Of a DNA stretch of 49,586 nt, positions 24,711-33,170 are shown piece after piece. Each line of letters opens with the position of its first letter. Within the stretch, counting starts at the first letter, position 1. Below the pieces are notes generated by a model. The model was not told the DNA's origin and ran no database searches. It saw nothing but the letters and a program-made list of their open reading frames with translations. Made by a program: the position numbers and the translations under genes. The DNA comes from an uncultured Chitinophagales bacterium (GTDB taxonomy: Bacteria; Bacteroidota; Bacteroidia; Chitinophagales; JAHDHT01). Location of the stretch: contig CALHDG010000046.1 of assembly GCA_938023075.1 (NCBI GenBank), positions 1 to 49,586 on the forward strand, read 5' to 3'.

Positions 24711-25832
24711 ATGAGTGATCAACAAAAAAGTGCGGCAGAGCTTTGGAAAGAACAATTTGGCTTAACCGACACCGAAAAAGAAAACAAACAACCTGAAGTA
24801 GAAGCGACCCAAACCAATGAAACGAATGAGGTAGATGCCGTTACTGCATGGAAAGAACAGTTTGGTATTATAGATGAAGCTGAAATAGATGAAACCTTAG
24901 TTGAAGCGGAACAAAAAGAACATTTAGATAAAGGACTTGCCCAAACCAAAAAGAGCTTTTTTCAAAAAATAACGCATGCGGTAGCCGGCAAATCTGCCGT
25001 AGATGAAAATGCTTTGGACGATATTGAAGAAGCCCTTATTTCTGCCGATGTAAGTTTAGATACCACCATTAAAATTATTGATCGCTTAGAAGCTCGTGTT
25101 GCCAAAGACAAATATTTTGGGTCGGGCGAATTAATGAAAATCTTAAAAACCGAAATAGTTGATTTACTCTCAGAAAACAACAGCCCCGATTACGAAGACT
25201 ACTACATTCCAGAAGGTACACGTCCACATGTGGTGATGGTAGTTGGCGTAAATGGTGCTGGAAAAACCACTACCATTGGTAAATTGGCTTACCATTTTAA
25301 ATCGAAAGGCGTTAAAGTAGTCATTGGTGCAGCCGATACTTTTAGAGCAGCTGCGGTAGATCAAATTTCGGTTTGGGCAGAACGCATTGGTGTAGATATT
25401 GTAAAAAAACCGATGGGTAGCGATCCTTCGTCAGTAGTGTTTGATACCTTAGCTTCTGCCAAAGCCAAAGGTGCAGATTTGGTGTTAATTGATACCGCCG
25501 GTCGCTTACATAACAAAAAAGGTTTAATGGAAGAATTAGCCAAAATTAAACGGGTCATGAGCAAACAAATACCCGATGCCCCGCACGATGTAATGTTGGT
25601 ATTAGATGGTTCAACCGGACAAAATGCTTTAGAGCAAGCCAAGTCATTTTCTGAATTTACACAAGTTAGTTCCATAGCTATTACCAAATTAGATGGCACT
25701 GCTAAAGGCGGTGTAGTTATTGCCATTGCCGATCAAATGAAAATTCCGATTCGCTATATTGGGGTTGGTGAAAAAGCACAACAACTACAGGTATTTAACA
25801 AAATGAAGTTTGTGAATACCTTGTTTGATTAG
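24711..25832 (+). CDS. ftsY: Signal recognition particle receptor FtsY
   Basis: 373 residues. This GTPase docks SRP-bound ribosomes at the inner membrane. NG-domain motifs: G1 GVNGAGKTT (179-187), DTFRAAA (209-215), DTAGR (261-265), TKLD (325-328) and the closing GVGEKAQQLQVFN. The N-terminal acidic region (1-80) is short and carries a duplicated WKEQFG element: AELWKEQFGL at 9-18 and VTAWKEQFGI at 44-53. The Met start precedes that acidic region by only a few residues, so no membrane segment is missing at the front. It follows the ribosomal genes across a weak terminator. Confidence 0.96.
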   Translation: MSDQQKSAAELWKEQFGLTDTEKENKQPEVEATQTNETNEVDAVTAWKEQFGIIDEAEIDETLVEAEQKEHLDKGLAQTKKSFFQKITHAVAGKSAVDENALDDIEEALISADVSLDTTIKIIDRLEARVAKDKYFGSGELMKILKTEIVDLLSENNSPDYEDYYIPEGTRPHVVMVVGVNGAGKTTTIGKLAYHFKSKGVKVVIGAADTFRAAAVDQISVWAERIGVDIVKKPMGSDPSSVVFDTLASAKAKGADLVLIDTAGRLHNKKGLMEELAKIKRVMSKQIPDAPHDVMLVLDGSTGQNALEQAKSFSEFTQVSSIAITKLDGTAKGGVVIAIADQMKIPIRYIGVGEKAQQLQVFNKMKFVNTLFD

Positions 25833-25902
25833 AAAATTTACATTTGTAGTTAGTTCAATGGTGTTTTGGATAAACCCTCTACTAGTTATAAATATTGTAC
25901 AA

Positions 25903-25930
25903 CAACCAATTATTACTGGTTGGTTTTTTT
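25903..25930 (+). terminator. Rho-independent terminator after ftsY
   Basis: CAACCA pairs with TGGTTG around an eight-base loop, then GTTTTTTT. It lies 70 bp after the ftsY stop. Confidence 0.7.
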
Positions 25931-26022
25931 GAGTCTGTCTAAAAGTTTGGCTATTGGTTGTTGAAAAAGATTCCGCCCAAAATCAAACCAGCAATTCAAA
26001 AATTGTACCTTTATCCATTCAG

Positions 26023-28308
26023 ATGCAAACCATCAATTTACAAGAAGAATTAAACGAAATACAGGCACAAGCTGTTCAACACATTGACGGACCGGTGATG
26101 GTGATTGCCGGACCGGGTTCAGGCAAAACACGGGTGCTCACCTTCCGCATTGCTTATATGATTGAGCAAGGGATAGATGCCTTTAGCATTCTAGCGCTCA
26201 CTTTTACCAACAAAGCAGCGGCAGAAATGCGTAACCGTATTCAAAACCTAATTGGCAACGATGCCCGTAATGTGTGGATGGGTACTTTCCATTCGGTTTT
26301 TGCTCGTATTTTACGTATTGAATGTCAACGCTTGGGCTACCCTTCTAACTTTAGTATTTATGATACAACTGATAGCAAAAATCTGATTAAAAGAATTGTA
26401 AAAGAAGAAGGTTTAAACGACAAAATATATAAACCCAACATTGTATACAACCGCATTTCGAGTGCCAAAAATAGTTTAATTACTTCGGTAGATTATAACC
26501 AGGATTTCAATTTAACCGCAGAAGACGAAGCCAATCGCAGACCAAAATTAGGAGCCTTGTACCGCACCTACACCAAGCGTTTGTTTGAAGCCGGTGCTAT
26601 GGATTTTGATGATCTGATCATGAACATGTATTTGCTCTTATCGCAACATCCCGATGTGTTGTATAAGTACCAGCATAAGTTTAAATACATTATGGTTGAT
26701 GAGTATCAAGATACCAACTATGCGCAATATTTAATTATTAAGTTGTTGTGTGATGTGTTTCAAAACATAGCCGTAGTGGGTGATGATGCACAAAGTATTT
26801 ATGCTTTTCGCGGAGCCAACATTCAAAATATTTTAAACTTTGAAAAAGATTATCCTGAAGTAGCAACCTTTAAGTTAGAGCAGAATTATCGATCTACCAA
26901 AAACATTGTAAAGATTGCAAATCAGATCATCACCAAAAATAAACTACAATTACCTAAAGAAATTTGGACAGACAACAGCGATGGCAATAAAGTAAAACTA
27001 ATACGTGCCGCAAGCGATAACGATGAAGGCAGAATTGTTGCCGACATTATACAAGAAATGAAGTTGCGCAATCATTACAAAAATAACGATTTTGCAATTC
27101 TATATCGAACCAATGCCCAATCGCGTTCTTTTGAAGAAGCCTTGCGCCGGCAAAATATTCCGTATAAAATTTATGGCGGTTTATCCTTTTATCAGCGAAA
27201 GGAAATTAAAGATTTTATGGCGTACTTGCGCCTAACTGTTAATCATAACGACGAGGAGGCTTTGCGCCGGGTCATCAATTATCCGCGAAGAGGTATTGGG
27301 GATACGTCTATGAATAAAATTACCTTAATTGCCAACGAAACGGGCAGACCAATTTGGGAAGTCATCAGTAATCCTGCGTTATATAAATTAACGGCAAGGG
27401 TAGCTACTGCCTTAGATGCCTTTGCAACGATGATCAAAAGTTTCCGCTCGTTAATGACTAAAAAAGATGCCTACGATTTGGCGCATCATATCGGCAAAGC
27501 CACCAAAATGTTTAAAGAGTTGCACAATGATAAATCGGTTGAAGGCTTAAGCCGTTACGAAAATTTGCAGGAACTATTGAATAGTATCAACGAGTTTAGA
27601 GATACCAATTCGGAAGAAAAACTTGCCGGTGAAGTAAGCGATCAAAATAACTTGGGTGCTTATTTACAACAAGTGAGTTTGCTAACCGACACCGGTAAAG
27701 ATGATGAAAATGCCGATACCATTAAATTAATGACTATTCACTCGGCAAAAGGGTTGGAGTTTAAATTGGTGTTTGTAGTGGGTTTAGAAGAAAACCTGTT
27801 TCCAAGTATGCTCTCGATGAACAGCCGGGAAGATTTGGAAGAAGAACGCCGCTTGTTTTATGTAGCCTGTACCCGCGCCGAAGAACATTTGATGGTTTCT
27901 TATGCCAATATGCGATACCGGTATGGCAATTTGCAATATTGCGAACCCAGTCGTTTTATTGATGAAATCTCTCCCTTTGATATGGAAGCATATGGAGGCA
28001 GTACCCAAAAAACCAACGTGAAAACCAGTTGGGAAAGCCCGATGAAACAACGCTTCAATTTCTCTAAACAATTTAAACCCAAACAAGCCGCCGGCAACTT
28101 ACCGGCTATTGATATAACTGATTTTAAACCCGATAACCCCGCCACCTTAGAAGCGGGAATGAAAGTAGTGCACCAACGCTTCGGTAAAGGCAATATTCAA
28201 CACATTGAGGGCGAAGGTCCGGCACGCATGGCAACCATTCAATTTAATCAGTTTGGGCAAAAACGCATTTTGTTGAAGTATGCTAAGCTGCAGATAATGC
28301 AGGGCTAA
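26023..28308 (+). CDS. pcrA: ATP-dependent DNA helicase, PcrA/UvrD family
   Basis: 761 residues from the ATG at 26023; the frame extends upstream to a TTG at 25954, but that part begins only 24 bp past the ftsY terminator and lacks family features. All superfamily 1A motifs are present: GPGSGKT (30-36), LTFTNKAAAEM, VDEYQDTNYAQ, GDDAQSIYAFRGA, LEQNYRS, LMTIHSAKGLEF and RRLFYVACTRAEEHL. The C-terminal 50 residues (GMKVVHQRFGKGNIQHIEG) are the Tudor-like domain of PcrA. It unwinds DNA 3'-5' in repair and replication. A scrap of its 3' end is repeated at 28691-28757. Confidence 0.93.
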   Translation: MQTINLQEELNEIQAQAVQHIDGPVMVIAGPGSGKTRVLTFRIAYMIEQGIDAFSILALTFTNKAAAEMRNRIQNLIGNDARNVWMGTFHSVFARILRIECQRLGYPSNFSIYDTTDSKNLIKRIVKEEGLNDKIYKPNIVYNRISSAKNSLITSVDYNQDFNLTAEDEANRRPKLGALYRTYTKRLFEAGAMDFDDLIMNMYLLLSQHPDVLYKYQHKFKYIMVDEYQDTNYAQYLIIKLLCDVFQNIAVVGDDAQSIYAFRGANIQNILNFEKDYPEVATFKLEQNYRSTKNIVKIANQIITKNKLQLPKEIWTDNSDGNKVKLIRAASDNDEGRIVADIIQEMKLRNHYKNNDFAILYRTNAQSRSFEEALRRQNIPYKIYGGLSFYQRKEIKDFMAYLRLTVNHNDEEALRRVINYPRRGIGDTSMNKITLIANETGRPIWEVISNPALYKLTARVATALDAFATMIKSFRSLMTKKDAYDLAHHIGKATKMFKELHNDKSVEGLSRYENLQELLNSINEFRDTNSEEKLAGEVSDQNNLGAYLQQVSLLTDTGKDDENADTIKLMTIHSAKGLEFKLVFVVGLEENLFPSMLSMNSREDLEEERRLFYVACTRAEEHLMVSYANMRYRYGNLQYCEPSRFIDEISPFDMEAYGGSTQKTNVKTSWESPMKQRFNFSKQFKPKQAAGNLPAIDITDFKPDNPATLEAGMKVVHQRFGKGNIQHIEGEGPARMATIQFNQFGQKRILLKYAKLQIMQG

Positions 28309-28341
28309 GTTTTTGGCATCAGAGTCCTCTGCGAGAGACTT

Positions 28342-28422
28342 TTATTGGGAAGGGAAGTGAAGAGATTCTGATGGAGTTGACATGTCAATCAATGCAAGTT
28401 CTGTCCAAATTATTTTGACCAT
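28342..28422 (-). pseudogene. Truncated ParE/RelE-type toxin
   Basis: On the reverse strand an ATG at 28422 overlaps the end of the antitoxin gene by 13 bp, the classic toxin-antitoxin arrangement. The first residues MVKIIWTELALIDM match the opening of ParE/RelE toxins. After that the sequence becomes unrelated (STPSESLHFPSQ) and stops at 28342. The toxin body of about 80 residues is missing, so this is a remnant. Confidence 0.6.
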
Positions 28423-28592
28423 ATTTCTATCATCAATTGTACATCTCTGTTTGAAACAACTTTGCCTTCTTCGGATTGCTTTATTCCTTCCTCTACTTTT
28501 TTTATAAATATTAAACGATCAATCAATTCATCAATAGTAAATGATTCGGGCAGGTTTTCAATTGACTTTTGAACTTTATCTTTTGTAAGCAT
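28410..28592 (-). CDS. Antitoxin of a ParE-type toxin-antitoxin pair (orphaned)
   Basis: 60 residues: MLTKDKVQKSIENLPESFTI, then DELIDRLIFIKKVEEGIKQS and a VVSNRDVQLMIEIWSK tail. This matches the small antitoxins that precede ParE/RelE toxins in Bacteroidota: a helical N-terminal (I)DxLPxxFxxxELIDRLIFIxKVEEGxxQS and a C-terminal toxin-binding helix. The overlapping toxin gene is truncated after about 14 residues, so the antitoxin is orphaned. It may still act as a repressor or neutralise related toxins elsewhere. Confidence 0.7.
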   Translation of the reverse strand: MLTKDKVQKSIENLPESFTIDELIDRLIFIKKVEEGIKQSEEGKVVSNRDVQLMIEIWSK

Positions 28593-28690
28593 TTTGATAT
28601 TTTTGTAAAGATAACTAATTTGTGAAGGAGGTAAATGTAATTTACTCTATCAGCATTTTGCTAAAGACGAATCAATACATTGAATACGAA

Positions 28691-28757
28691 TATTCGGCAC
28701 GAATGAAAACCAACCAGTTTAGGCAAAAACGCATTTTGTTGAAGTATGCGAAATATA
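28691..28757 (+). repeat. Partial duplication of the helicase 3' end
   Basis: CAGTTTAGGCAAAAACGCAT and the following TTTGTTGAAGTATGC repeat the end of the PcrA/UvrD gene (28248-28282) with one mismatch. Upstream, TTCGGCACGAATG echoes the gene's TCCGGCACGCATG with an internal deletion before the match resumes. The toxin-antitoxin remnant lies between original and copy. Confidence 0.7.
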
Positions 28758-28902
28758 GATTGTGGTGATGATATTAAATAATGGTTCGCTAAGATCAACA
28801 AATACATTTAGAACCTTCTTCAAGAGACTCTGAAAGTGTAATCAAGCAAATTTTGCATTGATGAACTTTTTGTTTACTTTTAATAAGTTAAAATGTCTAA
28901 TT

Positions 28903-29418
28903 ATGCTTAAAAGAGATCACTGCGCTTTATGCGACAATCACCAATTTTCAATAGAAAAGGGAATTTATTGTAATTTAACCAACGAGCCACCTGCCTTCAA
29001 CAACAAATGTAGTTCTATAGTTTTTAATGAAGACGCCAAAAAAGCCATAGAGCAAATTGATTCTGCTTACAGCTTGTTGGAAAAACAACATACTTTACAA
29101 AAAGCTTCATTTGCAGCCTATTCAGTGGTTGGTTTTGCGGTACTTGCTCTTATTTATTATTTGACTATGTATTTATTAGAGATTGGGTGGGTAAGTATCA
29201 TTACTATTGCCGGTGCTTTTTTCGGATTAGCCATTATTGCCGCTGCCACTCAAAATTTAGGAAAACATAAAAGTAAATACAAAGACGCATTAGAAAGAAA
29301 AGAAAATATGGATGCCGTTTTTGATCATTATAATATCCAATACGAAACCAATGTAAAAATAGAGAAAGTGCACGGTGAATATGAATTTGATTATGATATT
29401 ACTTTTATTGGTAACTAA
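28903..29418 (+). CDS. Membrane protein with cysteine-rich N-terminus, function unknown
   Basis: 171 residues from the ATG at 28903 (the frame opens at 28858, just after a probable AAATTTTG promoter box at 28848-28855). The N-terminus MLKRDHCALCDNHQFSIEKG, then a third and fourth cysteine in YCNL and NKCSS, looks like a small zinc-binding knuckle (C-x2-C, C, C). Two transmembrane helices follow (SVVGFAVLALIYYLTMYLL and VSIITIAGAFFGLAIIAA), then a charged cytosolic tail. No family is recognised. It is not obviously linked to its neighbours. Confidence 0.6.
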   Translation: MLKRDHCALCDNHQFSIEKGIYCNLTNEPPAFNNKCSSIVFNEDAKKAIEQIDSAYSLLEKQHTLQKASFAAYSVVGFAVLALIYYLTMYLLEIGWVSIITIAGAFFGLAIIAAATQNLGKHKSKYKDALERKENMDAVFDHYNIQYETNVKIEKVHGEYEFDYDITFIGN

Positions 29419-29480
29419 CTCCAAGTTGATTATAAGATGTTGATGTCTCATAAAATACGTTGATAGATTTTTTGTTGATA

Positions 29481-29567
29481 ACCTCGTTCAAAAGTGTAGT
29501 AAATATCTAACGAGGTAATCATTCTAATTTTGCCAAATTAACCGACAGTATGAGCTTGACTGACTAC
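29481..29567. repeat. Hairpin and shared segment related to repeat R3
   Basis: ACCTCGTT (29481-29488) pairs with AACGAGGT (29509-29516). Directly after, 29531-29567 matches 1791-1828 in inverted orientation (GACAGTATGAGCTTGACTGA here). It is a fragment of the dispersed palindromic elements and lies just past the stop of the ATPase gene. Confidence 0.55.
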
Positions 29568-29624
29568 TTAGTACGATAGGCAAAATGCATATACCATACC
29601 ACTCTTTAAAAAAAGGGCTTTCCC

Positions 29625-31052
29625 CTAATCAAACAAAGCCTCCATAGTTAGTGAATCTTTTACATAATTAACAGCGTATTGATTTTCTTTTAAACCATAA
29701 GTTGAAATCATGGTTAACAATAAGGTTTTTTTAGTTCGGGTTTCTTCTTTAAAAGTCATCAACTTATGCTTGAGCTTTTCCGCATAAGCTTTGGTAAGGG
29801 CAAATTTCGTTTCGGAAAATTTAATTTCACAAATATTGATCATGCGATCGTTTCTATCAAAAATTAAATCAATTTGTGCACCTCCTGATTGTTGTTTGCT
29901 ACGCCAGGTTGAAACTTCTGTATAAACAGAGCTAATACCAAGGTGTTTTTTTATTGAGTTGCTATGATATTGGCAGATTTGCTCAAAAGCATAACCACTC
30001 CAAGCCCGCCACTTAGGGTTGCCTATGCGCGATAGCCAGGCATCTGCTCCTTTTGCTTTTGAATTGTGTATAAAGGTAAGATAAAACAAGGTATAGGAAT
30101 CACTCAAATAGTAAAGCGCATCTCTGTTAGACTTTCCAAAGGGGAAATACTTTTTTATAAACCCAGAATGTTCTAACTCGTTCAATATTACTGATAAGTT
30201 GCCTCCTTCTGATATACCTGATTTTTGAACGATCTCTTTTCTGGATAAGCCCTTTGCTTTATTTGCCAATACTTCTACAATAGCAATATGCCTATCGTAG
30301 TTTTTAAATAAAGAGCGATATAAATCAAAATATTCACGATGTAATAAACCACCGGTTGTAAAATAAAGCCGGTCAATATTTTGAGCAACACTTCTGTTTA
30401 CTTCCATGTTTTCTAAATAGAAAGGAATACCACCCATTGCCATATATAATTCAATTAGTTGATAGCGATCATAATTACCCCCTTTTAATTGTAAAAACTC
30501 TTCTGTTTCTTTTAGAGTAAATGGTTCTAACAAAATACGAGCAGTTATCCGGTTGTGTAAACCTCCTTTATCGCGTATCAGTTTTTTAATCATCCAACTT
30601 GCGGCAGAGCCACTGCAAATCAATAAAATATCTGTCCGGTAGCTTGCCCAACCATTCCAAAAGTGTTCTAATCCCTTCAAAAAATTAGAACCATGTGTAT
30701 CTAACCATGGTAACTCATCAAAAAAAACAACTTTCCGTTTGGCTTTATGTTTTGATAAAAATTGTATTAATAAATGAAAGGCATCTAACCAATCTTCAGG
30801 AATGGAATGTTGAGATGCCTTTGAATTAAACATAGCAAAATAGTGTTGGAAATTTTGCAATTGCTCTATAGCCGTTGCATTAGCTAAAGCAGTCATTCTA
30901 AAGGTAAATTGCTTTTCAAATTTTCTTGAAATAAGATAAGTTTTGCCAACTCGCCGTCTGCCATAAACTATAGCAAACTCTGATTTTTTACTTTTATATA
31001 GTCGTTCCAATTGTTTTATTTCCTGTTGTCTGCCAACAATGATTTCATTCAT
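29625..31052 (-). CDS. AAA ATPase with DUF234 nuclease-like C-terminus
   Basis: 475 residues. The N-terminal ATPase has Walker A GRRRVGKT (31-38), Walker B VVFFDE (108-113) and a sensor-like CSGSAASWM, matching the archaeal-type ATPase family. Residues about 255-302 form a winged helix (LSRKEIVQKSGISEGGNLSV). The C-terminal DUF234 part has the layout of a PD-(D/E)XK nuclease: Glu357, Asp395 (GAQIDLIFDR), and Glu409/Lys411 (CEIKFS). No biological role is established for the family. The ATG at 31050-31052 lies only 9 bp from a tandem array of five hairpins, which may be its operator, its DNA substrate, or both. The gene is monocistronic. Confidence 0.88.
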   Translation of the reverse strand: MNEIIVGRQQEIKQLERLYKSKKSEFAIVYGRRRVGKTYLISRKFEKQFTFRMTALANATAIEQLQNFQHYFAMFNSKASQHSIPEDWLDAFHLLIQFLSKHKAKRKVVFFDELPWLDTHGSNFLKGLEHFWNGWASYRTDILLICSGSAASWMIKKLIRDKGGLHNRITARILLEPFTLKETEEFLQLKGGNYDRYQLIELYMAMGGIPFYLENMEVNRSVAQNIDRLYFTTGGLLHREYFDLYRSLFKNYDRHIAIVEVLANKAKGLSRKEIVQKSGISEGGNLSVILNELEHSGFIKKYFPFGKSNRDALYYLSDSYTLFYLTFIHNSKAKGADAWLSRIGNPKWRAWSGYAFEQICQYHSNSIKKHLGISSVYTEVSTWRSKQQSGGAQIDLIFDRNDRMINICEIKFSETKFALTKAYAEKLKHKLMTFKEETRTKKTLLLTMISTYGLKENQYAVNYVKDSLTMEALFD

Positions 31053-31061
31053 ACTATCTTT

Positions 31062-31313
31062 ATTTTCGGCGATAACTCACTTTTAAAACCTACTTATCGC
31101 CCAAATTTAGTTCATTTTCGGCGATAACTCACTACAAAAACACACTTATCGCCGAAATCAATACATTTTCGGCGATAACTCATTATAAAAACACACTTAT
31201 CGCCCGAAATCAATCCATTTTCGGCGATAACTCACTTTTAAAACCTACTTATCGCCCGAAATCATCTCATTTTCGGCGATAACTCACTATAAAAACACAC
31301 TTATCGCCCGAAT
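31062..31313. repeat. R4: tandem array of five hairpin units
   Basis: Five units start at 31062, 31114, 31165, 31217 and 31269, with a period of 51-52 bp. Each has TTTTCGGCGATAA on the left and an inverted TTATCGCC(C)GAAA on the right, leaving a loop of about 18 nt. Two loop types occur: TTTTAAAACCTAC (units 1 and 4) and TAYAAAAACACAC (units 2, 3 and 5), giving the order A-B-B-A-B. Spacers between hairpins are short and similar (AAATCAATCCA type). The array abuts the start of the DUF234 ATPase gene and ends 86 bp from the acetyltransferase gene. Confidence 0.9.
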
Positions 31314-31398
31314 TTTATTTTAATAGCTGCTTAGCCTTAAAGTGATTTCAATAAGAGTTTGTTGAAAAGAAATAGAATTGACTGTTATGTGAGAAGAA

Positions 31399-31872
31399 TC
31401 ACAAAACCAATTCCATCTGAATATCACTACGAGCATAAGGACTTTGTCTACCGGTAATTTCTACAAAGCCTAATTTTTTATACAAATTAATGGCAGGCTT
31501 TAAAATGCGATTACTTTCCAAGTATATATTTTTTGCACCCGTTAATTTGGCTTTAGCAATAGTAGCTTCACCTAACATTTTACCAATGCCTTTTCCATGA
31601 TAGGTTGGAATCACGCCCATTTTCGCCAACTCATAATCATAATGTAAATCATCCATTTTAATTAAAGCACAGGTGCCAACCGGAGTATTGCCGGCAAGTG
31701 CAAAAATAATGTAGCCGCCTTTATCCAAAATATAGCTCTGCGGATTATCTAAGGCTTTATAATCAGCGGCTTCCATTTTAAAATAAGCACTTATCCAAGC
31801 TTCATTGATAAACCGGAAATAGGGGGCAAACTGCGGTTGGTAGTCCACTATACGAATTTGTTCCCTTGTCAT
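31399..31872 (-). CDS. GNAT-family N-acetyltransferase
   Basis: 157 residues. The acetyl-CoA site is visible as MGVIPTYHGKGIGKMLGEAT (Q/RxxGxG/A loop, about residues 86-105), followed by AKLTGAKNIYLESNRIL and the typical YKKLGFVEI strand. It transfers an acetyl group to an unknown small molecule or protein. The N-terminus (IRIVDYQPQFAPYFRFINEA) is common to a Bacteroidota subgroup. It has its own promoter; the hairpin array lies beyond its 3' end. Confidence 0.88.
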   Translation of the reverse strand: MTREQIRIVDYQPQFAPYFRFINEAWISAYFKMEAADYKALDNPQSYILDKGGYIIFALAGNTPVGTCALIKMDDLHYDYELAKMGVIPTYHGKGIGKMLGEATIAKAKLTGAKNIYLESNRILKPAINLYKKLGFVEITGRQSPYARSDIQMELVL

Positions 31873-31883
31873 TTGGCTTTTTT

Positions 31884-31912
31884 CAAAGATAATATTTTAT
31901 CCATTTAACAAA
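31884..31912 (-). promoter_or_regulatory. Promoter of the GNAT acetyltransferase gene
   Basis: The reverse strand shows TTTG (31912-31909), 17 bp, then TATCTTTG (31891-31884), an exact Bacteroidota -33/-7 arrangement 12 bp before the ATG. Confidence 0.7.
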
Positions 31913-31961
31913 ATTTGGCATCAATCCGCAAAACTATTACCCAAAATACAAACGTTCATGT

Positions 31962-31969
31962 TATTTTTG
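31962..31969 (+). promoter_or_regulatory. Promoter -7 box of the Bat operon
   Basis: TATTTTTG matches TAnnTTTG, 27 bp before the MoxR ATG at 31997. Confidence 0.5.
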
Positions 31970-31996
31970 CAATCGTTTTTTTAAAAAGAGAACTCA

Positions 31997-33010
31997 ATGG
32001 ATATAGCAACCACCAATACTGCCGGTAGCGACATACTGGCTTTAAATGAAAAAATACAAGTAGAAAGTCAATTTGTAAGTGTGTTAACTGATGAGATCGG
32101 CAAAGTAATCATAGGGCAACAATATATGGTTGAACGATTATTGATCGGCTTATTGTCAAGCGGACATATTTTATTAGAAGGGGTACCGGGCTTGGCAAAA
32201 ACCTTAGCCATCAACACCTTATCCGCTGCGGTTAATGCAAAATTTAGTCGTATTCAATTTACTCCAGATTTACTGCCGGCTGATTTAATTGGAACCATGA
32301 TCTACAATCAGGCAAAAAACGATTTTGCCGTAAAGAAAGGTCCCATTTTCGCCAACTTCATTTTAGCCGATGAAATTAACCGGGCTCCGGCAAAAGTGCA
32401 AAGTGCCTTGTTAGAAGCCATGCAAGAACGTCAGGTAACCATTGGAGAAGAAACCCATAAATTAGAAGAACCGTTTTTAGTATTGGCAACCCAAAATCCG
32501 GTAGAACAAGAAGGAACCTACCCTTTGCCCGAAGCACAGTTAGACCGTTTTATGCTAAAGGTAGTTATCGGCTACCCAAACAAAGAAGAGGAAAAGCAAA
32601 TTATGCGCATTAACGTGTTGCAGCAGTTTCCTAAAGTAGAAGAAGTAGTTAAACCAAAGGTAATTTTAAGAGCCAGAGAAGTAGTGCGTGAAGTGTATAT
32701 GGACGAAAAAATTGAAAACTACATTTTAGATATTGTATTTGCAACGCGCGATCCGAAACAATATGGCATTAGCAGTTTAGAGCATTTAATAAATTACGGT
32801 GGCTCACCAAGGGCAAGTATTAACTTAGCCCTCGCCGCCAAAGCCTATGCTTTTATTAAACGCAGAGGCTACGTAATTCCAGAAGATGTGCGCGCCGTTT
32901 GCGAAGATGTGATGCGCCACAGAATTGGCATTACCTACGAAGCCGAAGCCGAAAACATCACACAAGAAAACATTATTTCAGATATTTTAAATAAGGTAGA
33001 AGTGCCATAG
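31997..33010 (+). CDS. moxR: MoxR-family AAA+ ATPase
   Basis: 337 residues. Walker A GVPGLAKT (62-69), Walker B FILADE (121-126), NRAPAKVQSALLEAMQERQV and LATQNPVEQEGTYPLPEAQL are diagnostic of MoxR ATPases. They act as chaperones that insert cofactors or assemble complexes together with von Willebrand factor A (VWA) domain proteins. It is the first gene of a Bat-type cluster: MoxR, DUF58, a BatD-like protein and a BatA-like VWA protein. A 160-bp repeat-rich gap separates it from the DUF58 gene. Confidence 0.95.
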   Translation: MDIATTNTAGSDILALNEKIQVESQFVSVLTDEIGKVIIGQQYMVERLLIGLLSSGHILLEGVPGLAKTLAINTLSAAVNAKFSRIQFTPDLLPADLIGTMIYNQAKNDFAVKKGPIFANFILADEINRAPAKVQSALLEAMQERQVTIGEETHKLEEPFLVLATQNPVEQEGTYPLPEAQLDRFMLKVVIGYPNKEEEKQIMRINVLQQFPKVEEVVKPKVILRAREVVREVYMDEKIENYILDIVFATRDPKQYGISSLEHLINYGGSPRASINLALAAKAYAFIKRRGYVIPEDVRAVCEDVMRHRIGITYEAEAENITQENIISDILNKVEVP

Positions 33011-33150
33011 AGAGAGAGAGAGAGGTTACAAGAGCCGAGAAGCGAGATGTCAGAAGCGAGAGAAAGAGCTTATAAATATCTTGTATCTGGCATCTCGCAT
33101 TTTTGCTCTCAGTTCCGATAACTGACTACTCGGTTCTGGCATCTCACATC
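33011..33150. repeat. GA microsatellite and inverted GAGATGYCAGAAGCGAG repeats
   Basis: A run of GA dinucleotides directly follows the moxR stop. GCGAGATGTCAGAAGCGAG at 33042-33060 recurs inverted at 33127-33147 (as CTACTCGGTTCTGGCATCTC) and partly at 33085-33100 (ATCTGGCATCTCGCAT). This type of degenerate repeat fills the gap between the first two bat genes. No promoter or terminator is clear. Confidence 0.6.
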
Positions 33151-33170
33151 TAAATAAAACTAACGCAACA

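Noticed and set aside
25954-26022. TTG start for the helicase gene
   Set aside because: The extra 23 residues begin right after the ftsY terminator and are not part of the conserved helicase; the ATG at 26023 is preferred.
31062-31313. CRISPR array
   Set aside because: The units are inverted repeats, and both the loops and the short spacers are themselves repetitive instead of unique. No cas gene is nearby.
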